From: Propioniciclava sinopodophylli
GTDB taxonomy: Bacteria > Actinomycetota > Actinomycetes > Propionibacteriales > Propionibacteriaceae
Direction of reading: 5' to 3'
Assembly: GCF_004324755.1 (NCBI RefSeq)
Contig: NZ_SDMQ01000004.1
Coordinates: forward strand, 1-64,000
Length of the DNA stretch: 64,000 nt
Part shown: piece after piece, positions 8,240 to 17,578 of the stretch
Layout of the letters: each line of letters begins with the position of its first letter
How positions within the stretch are numbered: the first letter of the stretch is position 1
The notes under the pieces: model-generated
The model's input: only the letters and a program-made list of their open reading frames with translations
Databases searched by the model: none
What the model was told of the DNA's origin: nothing
Program-made: the position numbers and the translations under genes

Positions 8240-8763
8240 CGCCCACCCGGCCCCAACCGCGGCATCAGGAAGCGCTCGATGCCGCCGAACAGCGCCGCGA
8301 ACGGCGCCAGCGACCCCGCCGCCACCCCGGCCCGGGCAGGCAGCACCCCGCGCGCCGCCAGCCGCGACCCGATGCGCGCGAACAACGCGATCGCCACGGG
8401 CACCGGCCGGATGAACAGCGTCACCTCGGCGATCAGCCCGTCGTCCCCCAGGCGTAGCCACTGGATCTCCTCCAGATTCCGCCCGCCCAGGGTGTTGGTC
8501 CCGTGGACGACCCAGTCGTCGCCGGCGCCGGTCACCGCCTCGATCTCGATGTCGGCCAGCAGGTCGAGGGCCGCGCCGAAGACCTGCGCGACGTCACGGC
8601 GTCCGACGAAGGTGAAGGCGTCGGTGAGCGGCGAGCGCAACACGGCGTGCGGGGAGAGTTGGGCCTCCATGGCGGGCAGCTCCAGCAGGCGGTCGGCCTC
8701 GACCCAGGCGGCGATGGCGGGCGGCATCTCGGGGGGTGTGCGCATACCGCCATCCTGCTCCAT
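8236..8763 (-). CDS. SnoaL/NTF2-like fold protein
   Basis: The N-terminal 110 or so residues match the nuclear-transport-factor-2/SnoaL pattern: an N-terminal helix (AAWVEADRLLELPAMEAQL), a segment with SPLTDAFTFVGRRDVAQVF, and beta strands ending LRLGDDGLIAEVTLFIRPV. The C-terminal tail is hydrophobic and may form a membrane-associated helix (PVAIALFARIG). Proteins of this fold are small-molecule isomerases, hydrolases or binding proteins; no function can be named. A second possible start lies at 8745 (MRTPPEMPP). Confidence 0.72.
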   Translation of the reverse strand: MEQDGGMRTPPEMPPAIAAWVEADRLLELPAMEAQLSPHAVLRSPLTDAFTFVGRRDVAQVFGAALDLLADIEIEAVTGAGDDWVVHGTNTLGGRNLEEIQWLRLGDDGLIAEVTLFIRPVPVAIALFARIGSRLAARGVLPARAGVAAGSLAPFAALFGGIERFLMPRLGPGGR

Positions 8764-8773
8764 GCGGCAGGGG

Positions 8774-9480
8774 TCAGGGCACCAACCACGTGATGATCAG
8801 CGACACGGTCAGGCCGGTCAGGCCCATCGCCAGCCCCGAGAAGGCGCCCTGGGTCTGTCCCTCCTGGAAGGCCCGCGACGTGCCCACGCCGTGCGAGGCC
8901 ACGCCCATCGCCAGCCCGCGCGCCCGCGGGTCGGTGACGCGCACCAGGTCGAGGATCTTGGGCCCGATCACCGCGCCCGCCAGCCCCGCGACCATCACGA
9001 ACAGCACCGCCAGCGGCGCGAGCCCGCCGATCTGCTCGGCCAGAGCCATCGCGATCGGGGTCGTGGCCGACTTCGGCGCCATGGACGCCGCGAGCTCCGT
9101 CGAGCCGCCCAGCCACAGCGTCACCCAGTAGCCGGAGATGATCGAGAAGAACGCTCCCACGAGCACGGCGCCGAGCACCATCGGCGCGGCCTCCTTCACG
9201 TGCGAGGCCTGCCGGTGCAGCGGCAGCGCCAGCGCGACGGTGGCCGGCCCGAGCAGGATCGTCAGGATGCTCGCCCGTTCGCGTACGCCGTGTAGTCGAT
9301 ACCGGCCACGACCAGCACGATGCTGATCACGGTCACGGTGATGAGCAGCGGGGTCAGCAGGGGGTGGCGCCCGGAGCGCTCCCACAGCTTGTCGGCGGCC
9401 CAGTACACGCCCACGGTCAGGGTGAGCGCGAGCAGCGGCGAGGTCGAGAGCCACTCCCACGTGGCGGTCAGGTTCTCCAT
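8774..9480 (-). pseudogene. lrgB: LrgB family membrane protein, frameshifted
   Basis: The two halves of a normal LrgB protein of about 235 aa lie in different frames. The N-terminal half runs from ATG 9480 through VVAGIDYTAYANG, and the rest resumes with SILTILLGPATVALALPLHRQ and ends at 8774. The break lies at about 9274, in a GGGC stretch where one extra G would restore the family sequence. LrgA/LrgB pairs are membrane proteins linked to control of murein hydrolase activity and, in some species, pyruvate uptake. Either the gene is newly inactivated or the base is a sequence error. It overlaps lrgA by one base (TGATG). Confidence 0.88.
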
Positions 9481-9839
9481 CACGCGACCTCCTCCTTCGG
9501 ACGCCGCGGGCGCAGCCAGACCGCCACCCAGGCCACGAGGATGAACGTCACCAGCCACGTGCCGAAGGACGCCACCGCCGCCGGGAACCACTGCGCGGCC
9601 ACCTGGGGGCCGTACGCCACGATGCCGACGGTGGTCGGGACGAACATGATCGGCAGGTAGCGCACCAGCACGTCGGCGGCCCGGACCGAGGGCGCGCCCT
9701 CGCGCGGGTGGTGCCAGCGCAACCACGAGAAGAACAGCACCATCCCGATCACCGGACCGGGGATGGGCAGGCCGGTCAGCCGGACGAACAGCTCCCCGAC
9801 CAGCTGGAACGCCAGGAGCAGCGCGAGACCTCCGATCAT
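9480..9839 (-). CDS. lrgA: LrgA/CidA family holin-like protein
   Basis: The 119-aa product has four hydrophobic segments and the family pattern MIGGLALLLAFQLVGELFV, LPIPGPVIGMVLFF and RYLPIMFVPTTVGIVAYG. It belongs in the cytoplasmic membrane. LrgA acts with LrgB, here encoded directly downstream with stop and start overlapping. If the lrgB frameshift is real, LrgA has lost its partner. No lytSR-like regulator is nearby. Confidence 0.9.
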   Translation of the reverse strand: MIGGLALLLAFQLVGELFVRLTGLPIPGPVIGMVLFFSWLRWHHPREGAPSVRAADVLVRYLPIMFVPTTVGIVAYGPQVAAQWFPAAVASFGTWLVTFILVAWVAVWLRPRRPKEEVA

Positions 9840-9924
9840 GGTCGCCAGTCTCGCACCCGTCGCCGCCCCGCCCCACCGGGGCCCACCACGGCGGACGTCG
9901 GACCCCCTCCGTACACTGCACGAC

Positions 9925-10662
9925 ATGACCGCGCTGGACGCCTCGTTCCTCGGCCTGCCCCTGCACCCGCTCGTCGTGCACCTCGTCGTGGTGGCGCTGC
10001 CGGTGGGCGCGCTGGCCACGGTGGCGTCCGTGGTGTCCCCGGCCGTGCGGTCCCGCTTCGGGCTGCTGTCTCTGGCCACCCTGACAGTCGGCGCCCTGGC
10101 GGCGATCGCCGCAAAGTTCTCGGGCGAGGCGCTCGCCGAGACGGTCACGCGCCCCGAGTCCCACGAGCGATTCGGCAACATCACGCTCATGGCCGGCCTC
10201 GTCACCGCCGCGTTGGCGTGGCTGTGGTGGTGGCTGGAGCGCCGCCGCGAGCAGGCGCCCCCGGGCACGAGCGGCTTCGCGGCGATGGCGGTCGGCGGGC
10301 TCGTCGCCACCGCCGCCCTGGCGGTCACCGGCCTGGCAGTCGCGACCGGGCACTCGGGCGCGCAGGCCACGTGGTCCAGCCTCCTGGCCGCCCCGGCCGC
10401 GGCAGGCGGCACGGCCGCGCCCGCGGCGTCCACGTTCACGATGGAGGAGGTGGCCTCGCACGACTCGGCCGAGTCCTGCTGGGCCGTGGTGGACGGCGGT
10501 GTCTACGACCTGACCCGCTGGGCCGGCCTCCACCCCGGCGGGTCGCAGCGCATCCTCGACCTGTGCGGGACCGACGCGACCGAGCGGTTCCAGGTGCAGC
10601 ACAGCCGGAACCCGCGCTCGAACGCCCAGCTCGACGGCCTGCGCATCGGGACGCTCGCCTGA
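9925..10662 (+). CDS. DUF2231 membrane protein fused to a cytochrome b5-like heme domain
   Basis: The first 160 or so residues are a DUF2231-type membrane domain with four hydrophobic helices (start MTALDASFLGLPLHPLVVHL). After an Ala-rich linker, residues about 170-245 form a cytochrome b5-like domain: FTMEEVASHDSAESCWAVV, VYDLTRWAGLHPGG with the heme-ligand His in HPGG, and a second candidate His in FQVQHSR. The protein is probably a membrane b-type cytochrome with a haem domain on one face, feeding or taking electrons; the partner is unknown. It stands alone, divergent from lrgAB. Confidence 0.85.
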   Translation: MTALDASFLGLPLHPLVVHLVVVALPVGALATVASVVSPAVRSRFGLLSLATLTVGALAAIAAKFSGEALAETVTRPESHERFGNITLMAGLVTAALAWLWWWLERRREQAPPGTSGFAAMAVGGLVATAALAVTGLAVATGHSGAQATWSSLLAAPAAAGGTAAPAASTFTMEEVASHDSAESCWAVVDGGVYDLTRWAGLHPGGSQRILDLCGTDATERFQVQHSRNPRSNAQLDGLRIGTLA

Positions 10663-10773
10663 GAATTCACCCATTTCACTTTTGACAGCGTCCGGCGCCC
10701 GACCTCCTCCCTTCCGGCGGCGAACCGCCACTGGTTTGCGTGCGGACACTCCCACACGTGGAGGGGGACCCAC

Positions 10774-12164
10774 ATGAAGACCAGTACCGCTGTTGCCCTT
10801 GTGGCGGCGTCCGCGCTGGCCATCGGGGGCGCGAGCCTGCCCGCCGTGGCCGCGCCCGACAAGAACATCGACATCAACGTGGCGCTGAAGGCCGACATCA
10901 CGCCGGCCGCGCTCAAGGCGCTCGGCGCGTACGGCAAGGTCACCGGCCAGCTGCCGCAGATCGACGCCGTCACCATGAAGGCGCGCAGCTCGGCGCTGCC
11001 GAAGATCCAGGCGCTCGACATCGTCGCCGCCGCCAACCCGGACGCCAAGCGCATCGGCAAGCCGGTGGTGCCCAGCGAGCTCGCCGACATGGCCACGGGC
11101 CGGAGCACCTACAGCCTCGACCAGATGGACGTCCGTGGCCCGCTCCCGCAGGGCCCGCGCCAGGTCCAGCAGACCGGTGACGGCGTCTACGTGGCGGTCC
11201 TCGACACCGGGCTGTTCTCGTCGTGGCGTTACTACTTCGGCGAGGACCGCATCGCCACCGAGTACGCGAAGTCGTTCGGCGGCGGGGGCGGGTCGAACGT
11301 CAGCGAGCAGCCCAACGAGTGGCAGACCGATACCCAAGGCCACGGCACCCACGTGACCAGCACCATCATCGGCTTCGACATGGGCGACGTGGCCGTCGAC
11401 GGCGTGGCACCGAAGGCCAAGATCATCCCGGTCAAGGTGCTCAACAACACGGCTCGGGAGCCTCCGCCACCGTCGCCGCCGGCATCACCTACGTCGCCGA
11501 CCTCAAGATGGGCCCGCTGAAGGGTTCCCCGGTCGTGATCAACATGTCGCTGGGCGGCTCCGAGCTGGACGCTGTCGAGAAGGCGGCGCTGGACTACGCG
11601 CTTGAGGCGGGCGTCCTGATCGTGGCATCCGCCGGCAACTCCGGCGAGGCCGGCATGGGATACCCCGGCGCGTACGCGCCGGTCGTCTCCGTCGCCGCCA
11701 CCGGCTGGACCGGCGAGTGGAAGCCTGACGCCAAGGGCAACCCGCGCACGTGGTGGTACGCGGGTGACGTCGCCGAGAAGCCCGGTGTGGTCGACGAGAC
11801 CTACATCGCTGACTTCAGCAGCCGCGAACTCCCGGGCCCGGACCTCGACGTGGCCGCCCCCGGCGCGTGGGTGCTGGGCGCCTACCAGGTGAACCAGGGC
11901 CAGCAGGCCTTCTACTACCTGGGCGGCACCTCGATGGCCGCGCCGCACGTGGCCGGCCTCGTCGCCCTGATGGCCGAGAAGGACCCGGGCCTGACCCAGA
12001 CCGAGACCGAGACGATCCTGGAGTCGACCGCCGTGGCGCTCGACGCCGGCTGCGCCGCCGTGCGCCCCGGCCCCGGTGCCGCCCCGGCCGAGGTCTGCTG
12101 GGGCGAGAACGCCACTGGCCACGGCCTCGTCAACGCCGTCGACGCCCTCGCCGCGCTCGACTGA
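10774..12164 (+). pseudogene. Secreted subtilisin-like serine protease (S8), frameshifted
   Basis: The reading frame opens at ATG 10774 with a signal peptide (TAVALVAASALAIGGASLPA, cleavage near PAVAA), then the catalytic Asp in VAVLDTGLFSS and His in QGHGTHVTS. At about 11450 the frame breaks: one missing base in ACGGC, probably a G, would join NNT to GSGASATVAAG. The second half has the oxyanion Asn in SAGNSG and the catalytic Ser in GGTSMAAPHVAG, ending at 12164. All catalytic residues are intact over about 464 codons. It is otherwise a typical extracellular subtilase with an N-terminal propeptide. Decay or sequence error cannot be separated here. Confidence 0.88.
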
Positions 12165-12184
12165 CCACACGGCAACAACCACCT

Positions 12185-12214
12185 GGAGGACCCCGGCGCA
12201 TGCCGGGGTCCTCC
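12185..12214 (+). terminator. Intrinsic-terminator-like hairpin after the subtilase
   Basis: A perfect 13-bp stem, GGAGGACCCCGGC with its complement, closes a GCAT loop 21 bases after the protease stop and just before glnS. The following bases are T-containing (TCGCTTCC), not a full U tract. It probably ends protease transcription. Confidence 0.7.
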
Positions 12215-12238
12215 TCGCTTCCGGATAGGCTCTCCCCC

Positions 12239-13903
12239 ATGACCGAAGCACCTGTGGGATCCGACTTCATCCGCGACACGATCCGTCGCGACAACGAGGC
12301 AGGGACCTACGGCGGCCGCGTCCAGACGCGTTTCCCACCTGAGCCGAACGGCTACCTCCACATCGGGCACGCGAAGGCGATCGTCACCGACTTCGGCATC
12401 GCCGAGGACTTCGACGGCGTCTGCAACCTGCGCCTGGACGACACCAACCCCGAGTCCGAGGACGTCGAGTACGTCGAGGAGATCAAGGCCGACATCGCCT
12501 GGCTGGGCTACACCCCCGGCGTCACGGTGCACGCGTCCGACTACTTCGAGCAGCTGTACGCGTGGGCCGAGTACCTCGTCGAGCAGGGCAAGGCGTACGT
12601 CGACGACCAGGACGCCGAGACGATCTCGGCGCAGAAGGGCGGCTTCGGCACCCCCGGGGTCGAGTCGCCCTACCGCGACCGCACGCCGGAGGAGAACCTC
12701 GACCTGCTGCGCCGGATGCGCGCAGGCGAGTTCCCCGACGGTGCCCGCGTCCTGCGCGCCAAGATCGACATGGCCAGCGACGAGATGTGGCTGCGCGACC
12801 CGGTCATGTACCGCATCCGCCACGCGCACCACCACAACACCGGTGACGCCTGGCCCATTTACCCCACCTACGACTGGGCGCACGGGCAGTCGGACGCCAT
12901 CGAGGGCGTCACGCACTCGCTCTGTTCCCTCGAGTTCGAGAGTCACCGCCCCCTGTACGACTGGTTCCTGGCCAACCTGCCGCTCGAGTCCGCCCCCCCG
13001 AAGCAGCGCGAGTTCGCCCGCCTCGAGCTGACCCACACGGTCACCTCGAAGCGCCGCCTGCGCAAGCTGGTCGAGGAAGGCGTCGTCGACGGCTGGGACG
13101 ACCCGCGCATGCCCACGCTGTCGGGCCTGAGGCGCCGCGGCTACCCGGCGTCGGCGATCCGCGCGTTCTGCGAGGCGACGGGCATCACCCGCACCAACTC
13201 CCGCAAGGCCATCGAGGAGCTGGAGAGCTTCGTCCGCCGCGACCTCAACGCCACCGCGCAGCGCCGCATGGCCGTCCTGCGCCCGCTCAGGCTGGTGCTG
13301 ACGAACTGGCCCGAGGGCCAGGTGGAGCACTTCGAGGTCGTCAACAACCCGGAGAACGCCGACGACGGCGTCCGGTCGGTCGCGTTCAGCGGCGAACTTT
13401 TCATCGAGGCGGACGACTTCGCCGAGGTGCCCCCGCCGAAGTTCTTCCGCCTGTCGCCCGGGCGCGAGGTGCGCCTGCGCGGGGCGTACTTCGTCACCGC
13501 CACCGACGTGGTGAAGGACGCCTCGGGTGCGGTCGTCCAGGTGAACGCCACCTATGACCCCGAGTCGCGGGGCGGCAACTCCCCTGACGGGCGCAAGGTG
13601 AAGTCGACGATGCACTGGGTCTCCGCCGAGCACGCCGTGGACGCCTCCGTCGCCCTCTACGACCGCCTGTTCACCGCCGAGGTGCCAGGCGCCGCCACGG
13701 GCGAGGCGCTGGACGACCTCAACCCCGCCAGCCGCGAGATTGTGGACGCCAAGGTCGAGGCCGCCCTGGCCGAGACGAAGCCCGGCGAGGTCGTCCAGTT
13801 CGAGCGCCTGGGCTACTTCGCCGCCGACCCCCGCGAGCCGATGCTGTTCCACCGCACGGTGGGCCTGCGCGACGAGTGGGCGGCCGCCCAGAAGCGGGGT
13901 TGA
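12239..13903 (+). CDS. glnS: Glutaminyl-tRNA synthetase
   Basis: The 554-aa cytoplasmic enzyme charges tRNA-Gln with glutamine using ATP. It has the class I signatures: PPEPNGYLHIGHAKAI with HIGH, the substrate loop NLRLDDTNPESEDVEYV, and the KMSKR equivalent VTSKRRLRKLV, followed by the anticodon-binding beta barrels (residues about 340-550). Length matches GlnRS rather than GluRS, and the RLDDTNP motif is GlnRS-like. Many actinobacteria make Gln-tRNA by the GatCAB amidation route instead, so a GlnRS here is a useful lineage marker. Start ATG 12239 lies 25 bases after a hairpin. Confidence 0.95.
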   Translation: MTEAPVGSDFIRDTIRRDNEAGTYGGRVQTRFPPEPNGYLHIGHAKAIVTDFGIAEDFDGVCNLRLDDTNPESEDVEYVEEIKADIAWLGYTPGVTVHASDYFEQLYAWAEYLVEQGKAYVDDQDAETISAQKGGFGTPGVESPYRDRTPEENLDLLRRMRAGEFPDGARVLRAKIDMASDEMWLRDPVMYRIRHAHHHNTGDAWPIYPTYDWAHGQSDAIEGVTHSLCSLEFESHRPLYDWFLANLPLESAPPKQREFARLELTHTVTSKRRLRKLVEEGVVDGWDDPRMPTLSGLRRRGYPASAIRAFCEATGITRTNSRKAIEELESFVRRDLNATAQRRMAVLRPLRLVLTNWPEGQVEHFEVVNNPENADDGVRSVAFSGELFIEADDFAEVPPPKFFRLSPGREVRLRGAYFVTATDVVKDASGAVVQVNATYDPESRGGNSPDGRKVKSTMHWVSAEHAVDASVALYDRLFTAEVPGAATGEALDDLNPASREIVDAKVEAALAETKPGEVVQFERLGYFAADPREPMLFHRTVGLRDEWAAAQKRG

Positions 13904-13945
13904 TGGTGAACCCGTGCTCCACGGGTTCCGCGCTACACTGACTCC

Positions 13946-14185
13946 ATGGCGAACCTGACGATCTCGGTCGACGAGTCCGTGCTGCGCCGTGCCCGGATCC
14001 GGGCGCTCCAGCGCAACGAGTCCGTCAACCGCCACCTGGCGGAAACCTTGGAGCGCTACGCCGACGGTTCGGACCAGAGCGCCGTCGAGGAGGTCATCAG
14101 TCTGGCCCGGACGCTGCGTACCGGCCGTACCGCCCACGCCGGCGAGGGGCGCGGCTGGACCCGCGACGAGTTGCACCGTGGCTAG
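13946..14185 (+). CDS. Antitoxin of a VapBC-type module
   Basis: The 79-aa protein starts with a ribbon-helix-helix-like DNA-binding segment (NLTISVDESVLRRARIRALQ, RNESVNRHLAETLERYA) and ends in a flexible charged tail likely to bind the toxin. It overlaps the PIN toxin gene by eight bases, the usual coupling of VapB to VapC. As antitoxin it should neutralise the RNase and repress its own operon together with it. The upstream gap of 42 bases holds the promoter; no clear boxes are called. Confidence 0.85.
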   Translation: MANLTISVDESVLRRARIRALQRNESVNRHLAETLERYADGSDQSAVEEVISLARTLRTGRTAHAGEGRGWTRDELHRG

Positions 14186-14585
14186 GGTCTTCGTCGACAC
14201 CAACGTGCTGGCCTACCTGTTCGATGACCGCGACGCGACCAAGCAGGCTCGAGCCGAGGAGGCGCTGCGCCGGGGCGACAACCTGGTGATCAGCACCCAA
14301 GTGCTCCTCGAGCTCTACTCCGTCCTGACCCGGAAGCTCTCGCCACCGCTGACGGCCGAGGAGGGCCACCAGGTGCTGGCCGGACTGCGGCGCTGGGAGG
14401 TGCTCGGCGCAGACGCCGACCTGGTGCTCACCGCGGCGCGCACGGCGTCCGAGCACCAGCTCTCGATTTGGGACGCCATGGTCGTGGAAGCGGCTCGACT
14501 CGGCGGCTGCACCGAGTTGTGGACGGAAGACCTGCAGACCGGAGCCGAGATCCGCGGCGTCCGAATCGTCAACCCGCTCGCCTGA
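14178..14585 (+). CDS. PIN-domain RNase toxin (VapC-like)
   Basis: The 135-aa protein is a complete PIN domain: Asp in VFVDTNVLAYLFDD, Glu in STQVLLELYSVL, Asp in SIWDAMVVEAA and Asp in LWTEDLQTG make the acidic metal-binding quartet. VapC toxins cut specific tRNAs or rRNA when released from the antitoxin. The start is the GTG at 14178, inside the antitoxin frame. All catalytic residues are present, so the module looks functional. Confidence 0.9.
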   Translation: MARVFVDTNVLAYLFDDRDATKQARAEEALRRGDNLVISTQVLLELYSVLTRKLSPPLTAEEGHQVLAGLRRWEVLGADADLVLTAARTASEHQLSIWDAMVVEAARLGGCTELWTEDLQTGAEIRGVRIVNPLA

Positions 14586-14629
14586 CCGGTTGCTTCCGGC
14601 TTGAAGCAAAGACCCTAGGATGGGCGACC

Positions 14630-15826
14630 GTGGCCCCGACCCTGCGCACGGCACGCACCGGCATCTCGCTGTTCTTCTTCACCAACGGCGCGCTGTTCGC
14701 CGGCATGTTGCCGCGCTATCCGGAGATCAAGGCGGCCTTCGAGATCTCCAACACCCAATTCGGCTTCATGGTCGCCATCGGACCGGTGGCGTCCATGCTG
14801 GCCTCGACGCTGCCCGCCCCGCTCATCCGCCGGTTCGGCGCCCAGCACGTGGCGTTGGGCGGCACGATCGTCATGGCCGCGGCGATCGCCCTGGCGGGCG
14901 TGGCCCCCGCCACCGGCCTGTTCGCCCTGTTCGCGGCGGCCCTGGCGGTCGCCGGCTTCTCCGACGCGATCGTCGACGCCGCCCAGAACGTGCACGGCGT
15001 GAAGGTCGAGGACGCCTACGGCAAGACGATCATCAACTCCCTGCACGCGTTCTGGAGCCTGGGCTCGACCACCGGCGGGGCCATCGGCGCCGCGGCGGCG
15101 GCGCTCGCGGTGCCCCTCGGCGTTCACCTGGGCGTGATGAGCGTGGTCATGGTCGGCGTCGCGGCGCTGGCCACCTGGCTGGGCCGCATTCCCGGGCACC
15201 GCGACCACGAGGAGGGCGACGCCGACGTCGCAACGGCCGTCGACCCCGCCCCCACCAAGCTGCCCAAGGGCGCCTGGGGGCTGGTGCTGCCGATGGTCGC
15301 CCTGGCCGTGGCCGGTGCGCTCGCCGAGGACGTCGCAGCGAACTGGTCCGCCCTCTACCTGGTGCAGGTGGTCGGGGTGACCGTCGGCGTGGGCGGCCTG
15401 GGCTACGCCGTCATGCTGGGCGCTCAGTTCGTGGGCCGCCTCCTGGGCGACCCCGCCACCGACAGGTGGGGCCCGGTCCGCGTCATCCAGGTCGGCGGCG
15501 CCATGATCGCGCTCGGTGGCGCGCTGGTGGTGTTCGTGCCGACGGTGTGGACCGTCATGCTCGGCTACGCGCTGGCCGGCTACGGCTGCGCGACGATCGT
15601 CCCAGCCGCCTACGCGGCCGCGGGACGCCTGCCGGGCCTGCCCGAGGGAGCCGGCATCACGCTGGTGAGCTGGCTGATGCGCATCGCGTTCCTGGCCACC
15701 TCCCCGCTCATCGGGTCGGTCGCCGACCTGACGAACCTGCGTGTCAGCCTGGGCGTCCTCATGCTCGGCGGCCTGACGGTGATCGCGCTGGCGGGAGTGG
15801 TCCGGCCCGTCGACGACGACTCCTGA
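14630..15826 (+). CDS. MFS transporter
   Basis: The 398-aa protein has twelve predicted membrane helices in two halves separated by a charged loop (GHRDHEEGDADVATAVDP). Features such as FFFTNGALFAGMLPRYPEIK and the GRLLGDPATDRWGPVRVI loop after helix 8 resemble YbjJ/fucose-permease-like MFS members. Substrate is unknown. I placed the start at GTG 14630. It is transcribed alone after the toxin gene. Confidence 0.85.
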   Translation: MAPTLRTARTGISLFFFTNGALFAGMLPRYPEIKAAFEISNTQFGFMVAIGPVASMLASTLPAPLIRRFGAQHVALGGTIVMAAAIALAGVAPATGLFALFAAALAVAGFSDAIVDAAQNVHGVKVEDAYGKTIINSLHAFWSLGSTTGGAIGAAAAALAVPLGVHLGVMSVVMVGVAALATWLGRIPGHRDHEEGDADVATAVDPAPTKLPKGAWGLVLPMVALAVAGALAEDVAANWSALYLVQVVGVTVGVGGLGYAVMLGAQFVGRLLGDPATDRWGPVRVIQVGGAMIALGGALVVFVPTVWTVMLGYALAGYGCATIVPAAYAAAGRLPGLPEGAGITLVSWLMRIAFLATSPLIGSVADLTNLRVSLGVLMLGGLTVIALAGVVRPVDDDS

Positions 15827-15959
15827 GCCCACAAGGGGCGACGCTGAGCCGTTCCGGACGCTGGACGCCTCGGCACCGAAGAGCCATCACACCCTGCTAG
15901 CTTGCAGTCACCATCGACGCGCCGGCTCCACCCCCGGCCCAGGCTGCAAGGACACCGCC

Positions 15960-17510
15960 ATGCCCCGCAACCCGTTGCGCGCCGCGCTGCGCGCCGCCGT
16001 CCCCCTGATCGCCCTCGGCTTGGCCACCACCGGTTGCTCGGCCACCAACTCCCCCATCCCGTTCCTCAACCCCGGCACGTCCGGCCTGGACGCGGTCAAG
16101 CAGTCCACCGTCCAGGTCCTGGCCGACGGCGAGATCCGCAGCTTCGAGGGCTCCCAGTCCTTCCACGGCTCGGGGTCGGGATTCATCCTCGACCGCGACG
16201 GCCACATCGTCACGAACAACCACGTCGTCACCGGCGCCGGCGCGCTGCGCGTCCGCATCGGCGGCAACGCCGACGAGTACCCCGCGAAGATCGTCGGGGT
16301 CAACGAGTGCAGCGACCTGGCCGTGATCCAGCTCACCGAGAGCGTGGACGCCCCGGCCCTGGGCTGGTCCGATCGGACGCCCAACCCGCCGATGGGCGTG
16401 TACGCAGCGGGCTACCCGCTCGGCGACCCTGAGTTCACGATGACCAAGGGGATCGTGTCCAAGGCCTCGGCCGCCGGCGACACCAGCTGGGCATCGATCC
16501 GCCGCGCGATCGAGCACGACGCGTCCATCCAACCCGGCAACTCGGGTGGGCCGCTGGTCGACGAGGCCGGGCGCGTCCTGGGCGTGAACTACGCCACGGG
16601 GAACCCCGGCACGGGCACGTCGCAGTTCTTCGCGATCTCCGCCGCAGACGCCCAGCCGCTGGTCGAAACCCTCATGGGCGGCGACGAGCACTCGATCGGC
16701 GTCAACGGCAATGCGATCCGCGATGACGCCAACGGGCTGGCCGGCGTCTGGGTCGCGGGGGTCGCCGCGGGCAAGTCGGCCGCGAAAGCCGGCCTCAAGC
16801 CCGGCGACGTCATCACCCACCTCAACGGCGTCGCGCTGACCTCGGGCACCTACAAGGAGTACTGCTCGGTCCTGCGCAGCAACGACATCGACGACGCGAT
16901 GGCCGTGCGTGTGCTCCGCCTCGACACCAAGGAGGTGCTCGAGGGGGAGATCAACGGTCGCGAGCTGCAGCCGGTGTTCTCCTTCGAGAACAAGCTGCAG
17001 GGCCAAGTCGCGGACTCCGGCCCGTCGGCCGGTGTCGAGACGACCGAGGTCGTCGACGACACGGGCGCGATGTCCATGCTCCTCCCGACATCGTGGTCCG
17101 ACCGCAACACCGCGCCGCAGGACCTGCTGGGCATCGGGCGTCCGATGCCGTCGATCACGGCGTCCACGAACATCGCACAGCTGGACAACAACGCCGCGCC
17201 GGGCATCATGGCGGTCTACTTCACCGCTGTCGGCTCGTTCACCGCCGACCAGCTGATCGACTCGATGGTCCAAGGCGTGGGGGCCGACTGCAAGGAGACC
17301 CTGCGCGACAACTTCGACAACAACGTCGTCCAGGGTCGCTACGCGGCGGTGGAGTGCAACGGCGGCGCGACCGGCACCCTGGTCGGCATCCTGCTGGTCG
17401 CGTCCTCGGACACCGACCCCAACTCCATCCTCGTCGGCGCCGCGGCGGCGCTCACCGATGGTGACCTTCGCGCCATCGACACGGCCCTGTCGAGCTTCAC
17501 GCTGAAGTAG
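15960..17510 (+). CDS. Exported HtrA/DegP-type serine protease with PDZ domain
   Basis: The 516-aa product begins with a signal sequence ending LATTGCSA, close to a lipobox with Cys26, so it may be a lipoprotein. The trypsin-like domain (residues about 50-235) has His in TNNHVV, Asp in CSDLAVI and Ser in PGNSGGPLV. A PDZ domain follows (about 245-340, AKAGLKPGDVITHLNGVAL). The final 180 residues form an extra domain of unknown role with two Cys. Likely function is quality control or processing of exported proteins at the membrane. Confidence 0.9.
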   Translation: MPRNPLRAALRAAVPLIALGLATTGCSATNSPIPFLNPGTSGLDAVKQSTVQVLADGEIRSFEGSQSFHGSGSGFILDRDGHIVTNNHVVTGAGALRVRIGGNADEYPAKIVGVNECSDLAVIQLTESVDAPALGWSDRTPNPPMGVYAAGYPLGDPEFTMTKGIVSKASAAGDTSWASIRRAIEHDASIQPGNSGGPLVDEAGRVLGVNYATGNPGTGTSQFFAISAADAQPLVETLMGGDEHSIGVNGNAIRDDANGLAGVWVAGVAAGKSAAKAGLKPGDVITHLNGVALTSGTYKEYCSVLRSNDIDDAMAVRVLRLDTKEVLEGEINGRELQPVFSFENKLQGQVADSGPSAGVETTEVVDDTGAMSMLLPTSWSDRNTAPQDLLGIGRPMPSITASTNIAQLDNNAAPGIMAVYFTAVGSFTADQLIDSMVQGVGADCKETLRDNFDNNVVQGRYAAVECNGGATGTLVGILLVASSDTDPNSILVGAAAALTDGDLRAIDTALSSFTLK

Positions 17511-17578
17511 TTCCCAGACCGCCGTCCCGGCCCCCCAATGGGTCATGCCGCGCACACGGGGCCGGACGGCGGGTCGCC

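Noticed and set aside
8774-9480. Programmed frameshift in lrgB
   Set aside because: No slippery heptamer or stimulatory structure is evident, and similar one-base losses occur in two unrelated genes.
10682-10687. TTGACA as -35 box for the subtilase
   Set aside because: No acceptable -10 box follows at 15-19 bp.
9262-11352. Long minus-strand open frame ending in LrgB sequence
   Set aside because: Only the last 75 or so codons are real (start of lrgB); the rest is antisense to the DUF2231 gene and the subtilase.
11915-14203. Long minus-strand open frame (762 codons) opposite glnS and the subtilase
   Set aside because: Composition is the mirror of GC-rich coding sequence and no motif is recognisable; the opposite strand encodes a well-conserved GlnRS.
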